This document shows, in pieces, positions 26,622 to 36,799 of a stretch of DNA of 64,000 nucleotides. A program made the translations under genes and the position numbers. A model generated the notes under the pieces. It saw only the letters and a program-made list of their open reading frames with translations, did not search any database and was not told the DNA's origin. Origin of the DNA: Geminicoccaceae bacterium (GTDB lineage Bacteria; Pseudomonadota; Alphaproteobacteria; Geminicoccales; Geminicoccaceae); contig JANQPX010000078.1 in NCBI GenBank assembly GCA_028285265.1, positions 44,570-108,569 of the forward strand. Reading direction: 5' to 3'. Positions within the stretch are counted from its first letter, which is position 1. Each line of letters begins with the position of its first letter.

Positions 26622-27758
26622 GTGGCTCATCTTTTCTCCCCATTCACATTGCGCGACGTCACATTCAAGAATCGGATCGCCGTCTCGCCGATGAGCCAAT
26701 ATCGAGCGAAGCATGGACATGCCAATAACTGGCACCTTGTGCATCTCGGCCGATTTGCCATGGGCGGTGCTGGTTTGGTGTATGCAGAAGCCAGTGCAGT
26801 CGAGGCAGACGGTAGACGGACGCATGGTGATCTGGGCTTGTGGGATGATGGTCATATCGACGATCTCAAGCCGATCACCGGTTTTCTTAGCCAATGCGGG
26901 GCCGTTCCAGGAATACAACTTGGTCATGCCGGTCGGAAAGCCTCAGAACGACGGCCATGGCACGGAGAGACCCCCGTTGACCAAGACGATGTGGCGCTGC
27001 GTGAAGAAGCACCTTGGACAGCAATTGCACCGTCGACCATTCCTTATGCTGATGGTTGGCCGTTGCCTCAGGAGATGTCGGAAGGCGACATCGAGAATGT
27101 CATTCTGTCTTTTGGAGAAGCGGCGAAGCGGGCTCACACGGCCGGTTTCAAAATCATCGAAGTCTACGCAGCGCACGGCTTTCTCGTCCATCAGTTCCTA
27201 TCTCCCATTGCCAATCAACGAAGCGATAGCTGGGGCGGAAACCGTGACAATCGCAATCGGCTAGCCGTCGAGGTAGCGAGGTCCATTCGGCGCAACTGGC
27301 CAGCGGCGTATCCCCTCGCCTTTCGGCTTTCATCGACTGACTGGCTGGAGGGTGGAATCGAGATCGAGGACACGATCGAGACCGCGCGTGCCCTCAAGGC
27401 GGCAGGTGTCGATTTGATCGATTGCTCGTCGGGCGGCGTAGGAGGCAAGGACAGACCGCGCCGCATGACGATCAAGCAAGGCTTTCAGGCTCCATTTGCC
27501 GCCGATATCAGACGAAATGCGGGCATTGCGACGATGGCGGTCGGCTTTCTTTGGGACGCCAAAGTTTGCGAGCAGATTTTGGCTGACGACCAGGCCGATA
27601 TGATCGCGCTGGCAAGAGAACTCTTAGATGATCCAAACTGGCCGTTGCATGCTGCAAGAAGACTCGATGTTGCAGATCATCGTGACCTTTGGCCGATCGA
27701 AGCGGGATGGTGGTTGTCGAAGCGGGAGCGTTTGTTGACTAAGCTCGGCCTTCGTTAA
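26622..27758 (+). CDS. NADH:flavin oxidoreductase (old yellow enzyme, XenA/YqjM-like)
   Basis: This 378-residue FMN enzyme reduces activated C=C bonds and nitro compounds. Evidence includes FTLRDVTFKNRIAVSPMSQY at the N-terminus, GIQLGHAGRKAS, the substrate-binding AAHGFLVHQFLSP with paired His, and the phosphate-binding region around GFLWDAKVCEQIL. The start is GTG 26622; the next Met is inside the first conserved motif, so GTG is required. Confidence 0.92.
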   Translation: MAHLFSPFTLRDVTFKNRIAVSPMSQYRAKHGHANNWHLVHLGRFAMGGAGLVYAEASAVEADGRRTHGDLGLWDDGHIDDLKPITGFLSQCGAVPGIQLGHAGRKASERRPWHGETPVDQDDVALREEAPWTAIAPSTIPYADGWPLPQEMSEGDIENVILSFGEAAKRAHTAGFKIIEVYAAHGFLVHQFLSPIANQRSDSWGGNRDNRNRLAVEVARSIRRNWPAAYPLAFRLSSTDWLEGGIEIEDTIETARALKAAGVDLIDCSSGGVGGKDRPRRMTIKQGFQAPFAADIRRNAGIATMAVGFLWDAKVCEQILADDQADMIALARELLDDPNWPLHAARRLDVADHRDLWPIEAGWWLSKRERLLTKLGLR

Positions 27759-27942
27759 GTCGTACCTACGAGATCCAAGACCTGCCGTCTCAGTTCAAAT
27801 CGCTGAGCGCCAAATAACTCAAGATTGAAAAATTTTAGTTCAAATAAACCAGATTGTTTTTGAACACAAATTGCGATGTATGATACTGAAGGCGATCTTA
27901 TCTTGCGCCTTCAAAGCCATTCTATCTGACAAGTCCATTTTG

Positions 27943-30519
27943 ATGCCGAAACCGATCAAGCACATTCCGCCGCCACCGCTCGAGAGCGTCGAAGGCTGGA
28001 GGGCGAAAGCTTTCTCGAAGCTCAATGTGGTCCAGGCCGACGACCTCCAGGCCGAATGCTTTAGAGCCATCGCAGACAAGTCTCCTCTCGGTATCATTGT
28101 TCATCGCTTTCACCAGCCTCTCTATGCCAATAAGGCTTGGGCTGGACTCTTCGGCTTTACGATCGAAGAGGTTATGAACCAGGACACGTTCGTTAGACTG
28201 ACCCATGAAGCAGACCGTCAGCGCTTAATGCGCTACAGAGATGATCGACTTCAAGGCTTAAAGGCTCCCGATCACTATCGCTTTCGCGCCGTGCACAAAG
28301 ATGGCCGGACCCTATGGATGGAGCATTTCGTTCGGATCATCGACTGGCAGGATCAACAAGCGATCATGGCCATCACCGTTGACGTCGATGAACAAGAAAG
28401 ACAGGCCGTCGCCCTTCGGCGGCAACAAGAGTTCATGGAGCACCAAGTTCTCGAACGATCGAGAGCACTGACCGAGTCAAATCGTGAGCTTCACATTCAC
28501 CAGTCCATTCTCGATCAGCTGAGCGAACGCATTTCGGTTGTCGATAAGGACTATCGCTTCCGCATGTCTAATCAAGCCAATCTTGAATTCCGCAAGATGT
28601 CTCGACAGCAAATGATTGGCCTTCATGTATCGAAAACCTTGGGAGAGCACCATTTCCAATCCAGTGCGAAGTCGTTGCTTGACCAAGCCTTCAACGGGCA
28701 ATCGGCGCGGTCAGAGCGTTCTGAAACTGGCGATGACGGCAGCCGTAAACACGTTCAGGTAATCACCGAGCCGTTTCGTAGTCCAGATGGTCAAATCGAT
28801 GGTGCCATCGTCTCCGTTCGGGACATTACGCTCGCAAAGGAGACCGAGGAGAAGCTCCGTCTCTTTGCCTCAGTGTTCGAGCAGATCAGCGATCGGGTTG
28901 CGCTGATTGACCTGACCTATCGATTTCGCATGGCCAACAAGGCTGATCTCGACTTTCATCAGCTCTCGCTGGACCAAGTCTTGGGCCGGCATCTCGCCGA
29001 CGTTGTCGGTTCTGATCACTTTGAGACCTATTCAAAGCCGATCCTCGATCGATGTTTTCGGGGTGAAAAGCTGAAAGTGTTGCGGACGCAGCGAGCCGGA
29101 AATGGAGAGCGACGCGAGGTCGAGGTTTTTCTCGAACCCTATCGTGAGGTTAGCAGCCAAATTGCCGGAGCTGTCGTCATCGCAAGAGACGTGACCGAAG
29201 CCAGAGAGATGTCCGATAGGTTGGCCTTTCAAGCGCGCTTCGACCAGCTGACAGGATTGTTAAACCGGCAGGCCTTTGAGGAAATCCTCGACGAGTCGAT
29301 CAATAACACGGCATCAGGACGTCGCCCTGATGCACTCTGTTTCATTGATCTCGACCAGTTCAAGATCGTCAACGATACCGTCGGCCATCTCGCTGGCGAC
29401 CGGCTCCTGCAACAAGCGGCTAAGTTTCTATCGCGCCGGCTTCGCGACGATGATGTGCTCGCCCGGTTCGGTGGTGACGAATTTGTCCTGCTGCTTCGAC
29501 GTTGCTCACTGGGACGCGCGAAGCGGATGACAGAGCGTCTGATTGCAGCGCTTTCGGAGGACCAATTCTTCCACGATGGGCTGATGTTTAGAGTTGGCGC
29601 GAGCGCCGGCATAACCTCCATCAATCAGTATGTCTCGAACGTCAACGAAGCCATGACACAGGCGGATCTCGCCTGCTACACGGCTAAAGATAACGGCCGC
29701 AACCAAGTTCAGATCTATAAGAAGGGCGATTCGGATATTCGGCGTAGGCAGGACGACATGTATCGCGCCGGCGGGATCCGGAAGGCCCTGGATGACGATC
29801 GGTTCATCCTGTTCAGTCAACCGATCATGCCTGTTGTGGACGATGCTTCGGAGCCCGCACATTTGGAGGTCTTGCTTCGCATGGCCAGCGAGCGTCAGCG
29901 AATCATCAAGCCCGACGCCTTCATTCCGGCAGCCGAGCGCTACGGTCTGATGCCAGAAATTGACCGATGGGTCATTGGCCAAACAATCAATGTCATGGCG
30001 CAACAACCCTTTTTGGGCGATGAGACGAGGATCAATATCAACGTATCAGGCGTCACGTTAAGCGATGAGACATCACTTGACGCTATTCGACAATCAATCA
30101 CGACATCGAGTGTGGGACCTGAACGCCTTACGTTCGAGATCACTGAAACGGCCGCGATCAGAGATTTCTCAAAGACTCAGCAATTCATGCAGGAGCTGCA
30201 GGAGTGGGGCTGTCGGTTCGCGCTCGATGACTTTGGCAGCGGCCTGTCATCACTGAATTACTTGCGACGGCTGCCGGTCGATTATCTCAAGATTGACGGG
30301 TCCTTCATTCGAGATCTCATCAGCGACCAAGGCTGCCGGGTCATGGTGATGTCGATCCAGCAGATGGCCCACGGCCTCGGGATTCAGACTGTGGCTGAAG
30401 GCGTCGAGGACGGACGGACCCTGCAGATATTGAAGGATCTCGGCATCGACTACGCTCAAGGTTTCGCCATCGCCACACCCGCCCCTCTCTTGTCGCATGC
30501 CTCCACCTACCGGCAATGA
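27943..30519 (+). CDS. PAS-PAS-PAS-GGDEF-EAL cyclic-di-GMP turnover protein
   Basis: This 858-residue protein makes or breaks down the messenger cyclic di-GMP. Three PAS sensor domains span about residues 30-430, separated by a helical linker. An intact FGGDEF active site is near residue 509. The EAL domain starts near 640 with EVLLR and retains FEITET, DDFGSG and KIDGSFIRDL, so a phosphodiesterase role is possible. No membrane segment is seen, so sensing is probably cytoplasmic. ATG 27943 is preferred over an in-frame ATG at 27871 that would add 24 residues. Confidence 0.92.
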   Translation: MPKPIKHIPPPPLESVEGWRAKAFSKLNVVQADDLQAECFRAIADKSPLGIIVHRFHQPLYANKAWAGLFGFTIEEVMNQDTFVRLTHEADRQRLMRYRDDRLQGLKAPDHYRFRAVHKDGRTLWMEHFVRIIDWQDQQAIMAITVDVDEQERQAVALRRQQEFMEHQVLERSRALTESNRELHIHQSILDQLSERISVVDKDYRFRMSNQANLEFRKMSRQQMIGLHVSKTLGEHHFQSSAKSLLDQAFNGQSARSERSETGDDGSRKHVQVITEPFRSPDGQIDGAIVSVRDITLAKETEEKLRLFASVFEQISDRVALIDLTYRFRMANKADLDFHQLSLDQVLGRHLADVVGSDHFETYSKPILDRCFRGEKLKVLRTQRAGNGERREVEVFLEPYREVSSQIAGAVVIARDVTEAREMSDRLAFQARFDQLTGLLNRQAFEEILDESINNTASGRRPDALCFIDLDQFKIVNDTVGHLAGDRLLQQAAKFLSRRLRDDDVLARFGGDEFVLLLRRCSLGRAKRMTERLIAALSEDQFFHDGLMFRVGASAGITSINQYVSNVNEAMTQADLACYTAKDNGRNQVQIYKKGDSDIRRRQDDMYRAGGIRKALDDDRFILFSQPIMPVVDDASEPAHLEVLLRMASERQRIIKPDAFIPAAERYGLMPEIDRWVIGQTINVMAQQPFLGDETRININVSGVTLSDETSLDAIRQSITTSSVGPERLTFEITETAAIRDFSKTQQFMQELQEWGCRFALDDFGSGLSSLNYLRRLPVDYLKIDGSFIRDLISDQGCRVMVMSIQQMAHGLGIQTVAEGVEDGRTLQILKDLGIDYAQGFAIATPAPLLSHASTYRQ

Positions 30520-30620
30520 GCTAAAGAGGCTGGCACTACGGCACAAACAGATTTCGGATTTTGGTGATCCGTGTTAGCGAAATTAGGACCCTTTCGTTCC
30601 CGCTGAGCTGAGCAGCTCGT

Positions 30621-31817
30621 ATGGTCTCTGCCTCTCTATCTTCATCTAGATTTGCAACACTCGTGCTGCTGACCGGACTCTCGGTTTTGCCGCTCAGCAT
30701 ATTCTTGCCGTCCTTGCCGAACATAGCCACCGATCTGGATACCACTTACGCGCTTGTAAGCCTCTCGGTCTCTGGTTACTTGGCGACAACCGCCATCCTC
30801 CAACTCATGATCGGTCCCTTGTCCGACCGATTCGGTCGCCGTCCCGTGCTGTTGGTTTGCATAACCTTATTCGCACTCGCGTCGCTTGGATGCGCGTTAG
30901 TGACAAACATCTGGGGATTTCTCGCCTTTCGGGTTGTTCAAGGTGCGGTTATCGCCGGCTACACACTCTCGCTTGCTGTGATCCGAGACACCACATCCGC
31001 GGAAAATGCTGCGGGCCTGATCGGTTATGTCAGTATGGTGATGGCGGTTGCACCGATGACGGGGCCAATGATTGGTGGCTTCCTGGACGAATTTTTCGGT
31101 TGGCGTGCAAGCTTTACGTCCCTTTTCGTCCTTGGCGCCTTGGCACTGCTTATCTGCTGGTATCGTCTCGACGAAACCAATCGAACACCGTCCGATACCC
31201 TTCTGGCGCAGGTCAAATCCTATCCCATCCTCGCTCGTTCTAAGCGATTTTGGGGGTATACCCTCTGTATGACCTTCTCGATAGGGGCTTTTTATTCGTT
31301 TCTTGCTGGTGCCCCACTAGTCGCTGGTGCCATGATCAGGATGCCACCTTCGGAGCTTGGCTTTTACATGGGCACGATCACCGCAGGCTTTATGGTAGGC
31401 AGCTTTCTTGCCGGACGTTATGCCAAACATCACGCGCTCACCACCACAATGATCGCTGGACGGATTGCCGCCTGCCTTGGGCTAACTGCTGGATTGGTGT
31501 TCTATGCTGCCGGGATAGTCCACGTTGTCTCGTTTTTTGGCGCGACGATCTTCCTCGGCTTCGGTAACGGTCTGACGATACCAAGTAGCAATGCAGGCGC
31601 GCTTTCAGCCGTACCACATCTTATCGGCAGTGCCTCTGGGCTCTCAGGAGCAATAACGGTTGGCGGCGGCGCCCTCTTGATGACGATTACTGGATCGGTT
31701 TTGACGGAAAGGAATGCCGTCTTTGGGGTATTGGCGATGATGCTCCTCTGCACGCTTATCGGACTGATTGCAGCGCTCTATGTGCGGCGAATTGAGGGCG
31801 CAGAAGCATCGCGCTGA
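30621..31817 (+). CDS. MFS multidrug efflux transporter (Bcr/CflA family)
   Basis: This 398-residue inner-membrane protein is a 12-helix major facilitator. Motif A is present as GPLSDRFGRRPVLL between helices 2 and 3. The pattern SIFLPSLPNIATDL at helix 1 and GPMIGGFLDEFFGWRASF are typical of Bcr/CflA drug exporters. Cargo cannot be predicted. Confidence 0.9.
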   Translation: MVSASLSSSRFATLVLLTGLSVLPLSIFLPSLPNIATDLDTTYALVSLSVSGYLATTAILQLMIGPLSDRFGRRPVLLVCITLFALASLGCALVTNIWGFLAFRVVQGAVIAGYTLSLAVIRDTTSAENAAGLIGYVSMVMAVAPMTGPMIGGFLDEFFGWRASFTSLFVLGALALLICWYRLDETNRTPSDTLLAQVKSYPILARSKRFWGYTLCMTFSIGAFYSFLAGAPLVAGAMIRMPPSELGFYMGTITAGFMVGSFLAGRYAKHHALTTTMIAGRIAACLGLTAGLVFYAAGIVHVVSFFGATIFLGFGNGLTIPSSNAGALSAVPHLIGSASGLSGAITVGGGALLMTITGSVLTERNAVFGVLAMMLLCTLIGLIAALYVRRIEGAEASR

Positions 31818-32026
31818 TGTTAGAAAAAGGCATGTCGTGACATGCTGAAGAAGCCATTCGAACGACCGGTTTCACTCCACGTGACCAACGATATCGAGAC
31901 CTTACATCCTAGATGACCTTTAAAGGTATCGCCCTCAGAAGCCCATGATTTCCTTATGACAGCCCAAAGGATAAAGCTGACGGAAAGGCCTGTTGCGACT
32001 ATCATCAACAGATGCATGATGCGTCG

Positions 32027-32590
32027 ATGACGATTGAGATTCACCCGGCCACCGGCGAACGTTGGCCGGACTTCGAGCAGCTTCTTGGACCTAAAAAGGG
32101 AGGATCAGGAGGATGCTGGTGTATGCTTTGGCGTCTCAAAAAAAGAGACTATGACGACCTTGGTAAAGACGGTCGCCGATCAGCGATCGCAAACCGCTTC
32201 CGACAAGACCTCCCTTTTGGTCTCTTGGCTTATGACGGAAAGCAACCAATTGGATGGTGTTCGATTGCGCCACGCGCTGAGTTTCCGAGGTTGGAAACAT
32301 CCAGAATCCTAGCTGCTGTCGACAATGAACCCGTCTGGTCAATCACGTGCTTTTACATTGCCAAAGCCTATCGAAGGCGTGGGATTTCCGTCAAATTGCT
32401 TGAACGTGCCGCGGACTTTGTTCGGGAGCACGGCGGATCAGTCATCGAAGGTTATCCGATCGAGCCCGACCGCGCGAACTATCCTGCCGTCTATGCGTGG
32501 ATCGGTCTCGCCAATGCCTTTAGGGCCGCCGGATTCTCCGAAGTTGCCAGAAGGTCACCAACCCGACCCATTATGCGAAAGTGCCTGTAG
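32027..32590 (+). CDS. GNAT family N-acetyltransferase
   Basis: This 187-residue protein has an acetyl-CoA binding region SITCFYIAKAYRRRGISVKLLERAADF, with the R-R-x-G-I/L motif of the fold. The N-terminal GGCWCMLWRLKK segment is characteristic of a GNAT subgroup whose substrate is unknown. ATG 32027 is preferred over 32012. Confidence 0.85.
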   Translation: MTIEIHPATGERWPDFEQLLGPKKGGSGGCWCMLWRLKKRDYDDLGKDGRRSAIANRFRQDLPFGLLAYDGKQPIGWCSIAPRAEFPRLETSRILAAVDNEPVWSITCFYIAKAYRRRGISVKLLERAADFVREHGGSVIEGYPIEPDRANYPAVYAWIGLANAFRAAGFSEVARRSPTRPIMRKCL

Positions 32591-32731
32591 CGTCTTTACA
32601 GGCTGCATGCAGGGTCGCCTCTTTCAGAAGCGTGCCTGAGCAGGAACACGAGCTTGGCTGGTTCGGCGGTCGTCTGTCCCCATTGAAGCGATCGCCCCGA
32701 ACTTTGGGGGACGATCGGAAGGAGTTGCCTC

Positions 32732-33340
32732 ATGAAGGTTTACGGTGACCGACGCTCAGGGAACTGTGACAAAGTTCGCTTCGCCTTAGACTATCTGGGT
32801 CAGCCCTATGCGTGGATCGAAGTCGATAGCGTTCAAGGAGGAACGCGCACGCCCGAGTTTCTGGCCAAAAACCCGCTAGGCCAGGTGCCGGTCATCGAAT
32901 TCTCTGACGGTCGGTGTCTAGCTCAATCCAACGCGATTTTACGCCATGTCGCCAACGGGACTCAACTTCTCCCGACGGATCAATGGGTAAGCGCCAAAAT
33001 TGATGAGTGGATGTTTTGGGAAGCGAACAATCATGAATTTTTCATCGCGGGCTGCATTTCCTGCATGACCTACATGGGCATGTCGAAAAGCGATCGCAGC
33101 CCCATGAGAGTAGAGCGTGGCAATCAAGCCCTAGATATCATGGAACGGCACCTTGAGAGGGCCGACTGGCTCGTGGAAACCGGCTTCACGATCGCGGATA
33201 TCGCCCTCATCGCCTATACGCGCCAGGCTCACCTTGGCGGCTTCGATATGAACCTTCGCCCCAGACTCCGAGCCTGGGTCGATCGTTGTGAGCATGAGCT
33301 CGGACTGAAGTCAGAAGAGGAGGCAGCCGCAACCCCATGA
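32732..33340 (+). CDS. Glutathione S-transferase family protein
   Basis: This 202-residue protein has the GST layout: an N-terminal thioredoxin-like domain with SGNCDKVRFALDYLGQPY, the cis-Pro motif NPLGQVPVIEF and the QSNAI glutathione contact, and an all-helical C-terminal domain with FTIADIALIAYTR. It is a cytoplasmic detoxification or maintenance enzyme of unknown substrate. A good GGAAGGAG site precedes the ATG. Confidence 0.9.
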   Translation: MKVYGDRRSGNCDKVRFALDYLGQPYAWIEVDSVQGGTRTPEFLAKNPLGQVPVIEFSDGRCLAQSNAILRHVANGTQLLPTDQWVSAKIDEWMFWEANNHEFFIAGCISCMTYMGMSKSDRSPMRVERGNQALDIMERHLERADWLVETGFTIADIALIAYTRQAHLGGFDMNLRPRLRAWVDRCEHELGLKSEEEAAATP

Positions 33341-33416
33341 CGTCTCTCGACCTTAGCGACATGCGACACCCAGCCAGATGCTGTGCACAGCGCTGCCATG
33401 ATCGAAAGGCTTCGAT

Positions 33417-34208
33417 TTGAGCGAGGCCACAAGGTTGCTGGTTCGCGCCGATGATGCCGGGTCAAGCTGGTCATCGAACATCGGCTGTCTTCGCGCTTGC
33501 ACTGAGGGCATCGCGCGAAGCGTTGAGGTCATGATGCCCGGTGCTTGGATAGCCCACGCAGCTCAACTCTTTAATGGCGAATCGCCGATCGACATTGGTA
33601 TTCATCTCACGCTCACAAGCGAATGGACATCCGTAAAATGGCGTCCGCTGACAAGCGCACCGACCCTCGTTGATCAAAACGGTGATTTTTTTCCGCTGCT
33701 CACGCCCCGGACCGGCGACGGTCGGCCCAATCTCCTCGAACGCAAATGGTCAATCGACGACATCGCTAAAGAGTTTAAGGCACAGATTGAACTCGGGCTG
33801 GCGGCATTTCCCAAAGCTACACACATCAGTTCGCATATGATCCGCCACTTTTCTGATTTCGACCAACGTGTTGGCGATGTCGTAAGCGACCTCTGCAACG
33901 AGTTTAGCCTCAAGGATGATCTCTTCGGTCATGGCCTGCCGCGCTTTTCAGGCTACCCCAAAACACCCCGAGAGACGGCTCATCGTGTTGCGTCGTTCAT
34001 CGAGCAACTCAAAGATCTCGAGCCGGGTACATATATTTTCGTCGATCATCCCGCCGCCGAAAGCTCAGAGTTACGAGCGACAGGCCATCCCGGCTATGAC
34101 GACGTTTTTGAGGATCGTACAACATGCCTCGAGACACTCATCAACGGCGAGGTGAAGAGCCATATCGTGCGTGCTGGAATCGACCTAATCAGCTATGGCG
34201 ATCTCTAG
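33417..34208 (+). CDS. ChbG/YdjC family polysaccharide deacetylase-like protein
   Basis: This 263-residue protein has the YdjC/ChbG signatures VRADDAGSSWSSN near the N-terminus (metal-binding Asp), IGIHLTLTSEW and HISSHM (metal-binding His). Relatives remove acetyl groups from chitin oligosaccharides. The start is TTG 33417; no ATG is near enough to keep the first motif. No sugar transport genes are adjacent, so the substrate is unclear. Confidence 0.87.
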   Translation: MSEATRLLVRADDAGSSWSSNIGCLRACTEGIARSVEVMMPGAWIAHAAQLFNGESPIDIGIHLTLTSEWTSVKWRPLTSAPTLVDQNGDFFPLLTPRTGDGRPNLLERKWSIDDIAKEFKAQIELGLAAFPKATHISSHMIRHFSDFDQRVGDVVSDLCNEFSLKDDLFGHGLPRFSGYPKTPRETAHRVASFIEQLKDLEPGTYIFVDHPAAESSELRATGHPGYDDVFEDRTTCLETLINGEVKSHIVRAGIDLISYGDL

Positions 34209-34708
34209 TCGTGTAGCGATGACGTCTGTTCCGTCGTCCGATATCGTTCAATCACTTAATCTAACAGACGCCGTCTTCCTTAATGCCGAGTTGCCCGCTC
34301 CTTCTGTCCATCAATGGCACGCTTGGTCACCGGCTTTCCTGTTGCAAGCCGGGTGATGTGATCTTTCTTCCTCGCAGTATAGCCCATCTTCCCGCGCAGC
34401 TCATACGGATCTGGATTTTTCGTTCGACGTGAGCGCAAACCGAGGCGCGCATGCCGGCTGAGAGACACTTGAGAACCTGCCAGGGGGCATGCTGCAAGAA
34501 GCAGGTCGTCCATCGTCATTGCTGATGAACGATTTCTTCTGACGTTTAAGTCAATTGCACAAAAGATGTGGCTTTTATCACATAAAAGGCGAAAAGTGCT
34601 TCTGTTCTTTTCCTTTAGGGTTGCTATGTGTCATGCTGCTCCAGTATTCACTTTGGGATCATTACTTCACGCCACTATTCACGTTTCAACATACGGAAAC
34701 TAAAAATT
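34209..34708. other. 500-bp region with at most a weak small ORF
   Basis: A 79-codon frame lies on the minus strand at 34280-34519 but has no ribosome site or known motif, so I do not call it. The part from about 34550 to 34708 is AT-rich and likely holds the promoter of the small secreted protein gene. Confidence 0.45.
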
Positions 34709-34978
34709 ATGAAGACTTTAATCTTAATTTGCGCACTTAGCGTGCCTCGGCCGGATTGCTCCACCGAAACGGCCGTCAGTGTCGTCCAAGGGCCAGAAGC
34801 TGCCCATCTCGCTCGATGTGGCTTTGTTGCCCAGGCCTATCTCGCAGACACAGCCATAGCCAACTACCTTGATGGTGAACATTACCTCAAAATTTTGTGT
34901 GCTGCCGATAACAGACTTGAAACAACTGAAGCGCCAAGAAAATCTGATGGAGCGCATGCCCTGGTGATAACGCCCTAG
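34709..34978 (+). CDS. Small secreted hypothetical protein, 89 residues
   Basis: The N-terminus MKTLILICALSVPRPDC looks like a short export signal, and the mature part has three more Cys-containing or hydrophobic blocks (HLARCGFVAQAYLADTAI and YLKILCAADN). Small proteins of this shape, with a PxDC start and a late ILC/IKC motif, are common in Hyphomicrobiales but have no known function. ATG 34709 is chosen over the upstream frame to 34628. The gene is lower in GC at its 5' end. Confidence 0.6.
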   Translation: MKTLILICALSVPRPDCSTETAVSVVQGPEAAHLARCGFVAQAYLADTAIANYLDGEHYLKILCAADNRLETTEAPRKSDGAHALVITP

Positions 34979-35149
34979 ACCTGTAGAAATGTTGGCTCCA
35001 ATGTCAGTTGTCAAAGGCGCTGGCGATCACGGTATCCCATGGACAGGTCTCAAGCATGTGATGTCAAAAGCCCCCCCGTCATCGTTAATTTTTCATTAGG
35101 CAATCCAGGATACTTTTGCTGTCGAGAAGGACCACTTTAGGATCGATCG

Positions 35150-35518
35150 ATGGCAGACATTTTGGTCGTCGAGGATGACCCCTATATTCTCGACATCATC
35201 GCAGGCGAAGTCGAAAATATGGGACATTGCGTAACCGTCGCCCGAAATGGCGAAGAGGCCATCAGGTCGTTGTTGACACAACCACCTCAGGTCATCCTAT
35301 CGGACATTTGCATGCCCAAAATGAATGGGTTTCAATTACGTTGGACATTGACGAATCGATTCCCGCATCTCAGCCACGTCCCGGTCATCTTTGTCTCGGC
35401 CTACTCAGATCAATTCGATGTTGCTGATGGGTTGGCCAGAGGGGCCAGCCATTATGTCACCAAGCCCATTGACTTTGCTGTCTTGGAAGAGGTTATCGAG
35501 GAGTCCGTTCAGCACTAA
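35150..35518 (+). CDS. Response regulator, stand-alone receiver domain (CheY-like)
   Basis: This 122-residue protein is a single receiver domain. The acidic pair is in VVEDD, the phosphorylated Asp is in VILSDICMPKMNGF, the switch Ser in FVSAYSD and the conserved Lys in VTKPIDF. No histidine kinase or output domain is adjacent, so its partner is unknown. Confidence 0.92.
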   Translation: MADILVVEDDPYILDIIAGEVENMGHCVTVARNGEEAIRSLLTQPPQVILSDICMPKMNGFQLRWTLTNRFPHLSHVPVIFVSAYSDQFDVADGLARGASHYVTKPIDFAVLEEVIEESVQH

Positions 35519-35709
35519 GAGGTTCGTGAGCCATTCAAAAAAGACTCACTAGCTCGTACTGCGTCTCACCCCGCATAACCTAAAGACTGTTTTGCTGGAC
35601 AAGATGCTAGCTGAGAACGTCGGCCTATCGACCAGAAAAAATGCCTAGGGCGTGCGTCGTGCAGCGAAACAAGCGACGGCGCTCGAACACCTGACGACCC
35701 GCATCGATA

Positions 35710-36315
35710 TCAGCCCCATGCCACCTCTAGGTGCGGTAGCGAGTGTGGTGAAAGCAAGACATATCGCTCGTCGTTCACAAAAGAGCCATCGGGCAAAACA
35801 TGGGCGAGGCGTTTGGTGCATTCATGCTCAAAGCCAAGTTTCCGAATGATGGCTCGGCTCGCTAAGTTGCCCTCGGCATGACTGATCTCGACGCGCCGAG
35901 CCTCCAGCACGTCGAACGCATACCGGGCCAATGCATTGGTCGCCTCCGCTGCATAGCCGTTGCCTTGGGCATTCTTTCGAACCCAATATCCGATCTCGAA
36001 ACTGCGGATGTGCCACTTTGGACGATGAAGTCCTGTAAAGACGACCGGGCGCCCGCCCTCCCTCTCAAATCCATTCATCCGAAAGTCCTGGTGTTGAATG
36101 AACTGAGAGTATGCAATGCGAATGTTAGCCTCCGTGGTTTCTGGAGGCTCGATACTCTTCGAGGTCCAAGGCATCCATTGCTTGAGCTGGTCGAAAGTCT
36201 CCGTCATCGCTTCGTGCGTTGCTGGACCATCGCCTGGCATCGTCGGCCTGATTAAGAGCCGAGGAGTGACGATCGGCAATGGCAAGTCGAGCAGGATGGG
36301 CTGAAACTCAGTCAT
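35710..36315 (-). CDS. GNAT family N-acetyltransferase (RimJ/RimL-like)
   Basis: This 201-residue protein resembles ribosomal-protein alanine acetyltransferases. It contains TPRLLIRPTMPGDG near the start, IGYWVRKNAQGNGYAAEATNALARYAF for acetyl-CoA binding and ASRAIIRKLGFEHE. ATG 36315 fits the family start; the open frame reaches 36483. Confidence 0.88.
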   Translation of the reverse strand: MTEFQPILLDLPLPIVTPRLLIRPTMPGDGPATHEAMTETFDQLKQWMPWTSKSIEPPETTEANIRIAYSQFIQHQDFRMNGFEREGGRPVVFTGLHRPKWHIRSFEIGYWVRKNAQGNGYAAEATNALARYAFDVLEARRVEISHAEGNLASRAIIRKLGFEHECTKRLAHVLPDGSFVNDERYVLLSPHSLPHLEVAWG

Positions 36316-36799
36316 CGCATGATCCGAAACACTGAAGGCCGGAAGTGATAAATGCTCGCCACCAATGGCCCCCATTGAGCGCAATTGAGCCAGTGCACTC
36401 ATCGAATGCAGCCTGATCGATGGTCCTGCATCGTAAAGGCAAAGATGGTGCTGCGCCACAAAACTGATGGGACGCGCTGACAAATCCCGTTGTTTTCATA
36501 GAGATATCATCGAGTAGATGATGGACGCCTCATCAGATCACATGACGAAACTCTAGCTTGCCTTCGGACCATGGCACTTTGCTTAATGCGACAAGTCGAG
36601 CGGGACATGCCATGATCGGTATTCTCGCGGCATCGGTTCTCGCCGAGCCATGCGACCGAATGCCCAAACGATGTGTGTCGAATAAACCCACCATGAGACG
36701 TGTTCAGTCAGGGAGCGCTTTGAAAAACAATTGCGACGAGCTTGATCACAGCGAGATGGCGCGTAGCGATCAGCTTGAACTTCTTGGGGGAAGCCGTTC
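36316..36799. other. 484-bp divergent intergenic region
   Basis: This lies between the divergent GNAT gene and the lipoprotein gene. The short frames here (for example 36558-36803 plus) do not look like protein. No structured element was noticed. Confidence 0.4.

Noticed and set aside
34280..34519. 79-codon frame on the minus strand in the gap before the small secreted protein gene
   Set aside because: No ribosome site, no motif and no homologue pattern I recognise; kept as undecided non-coding.
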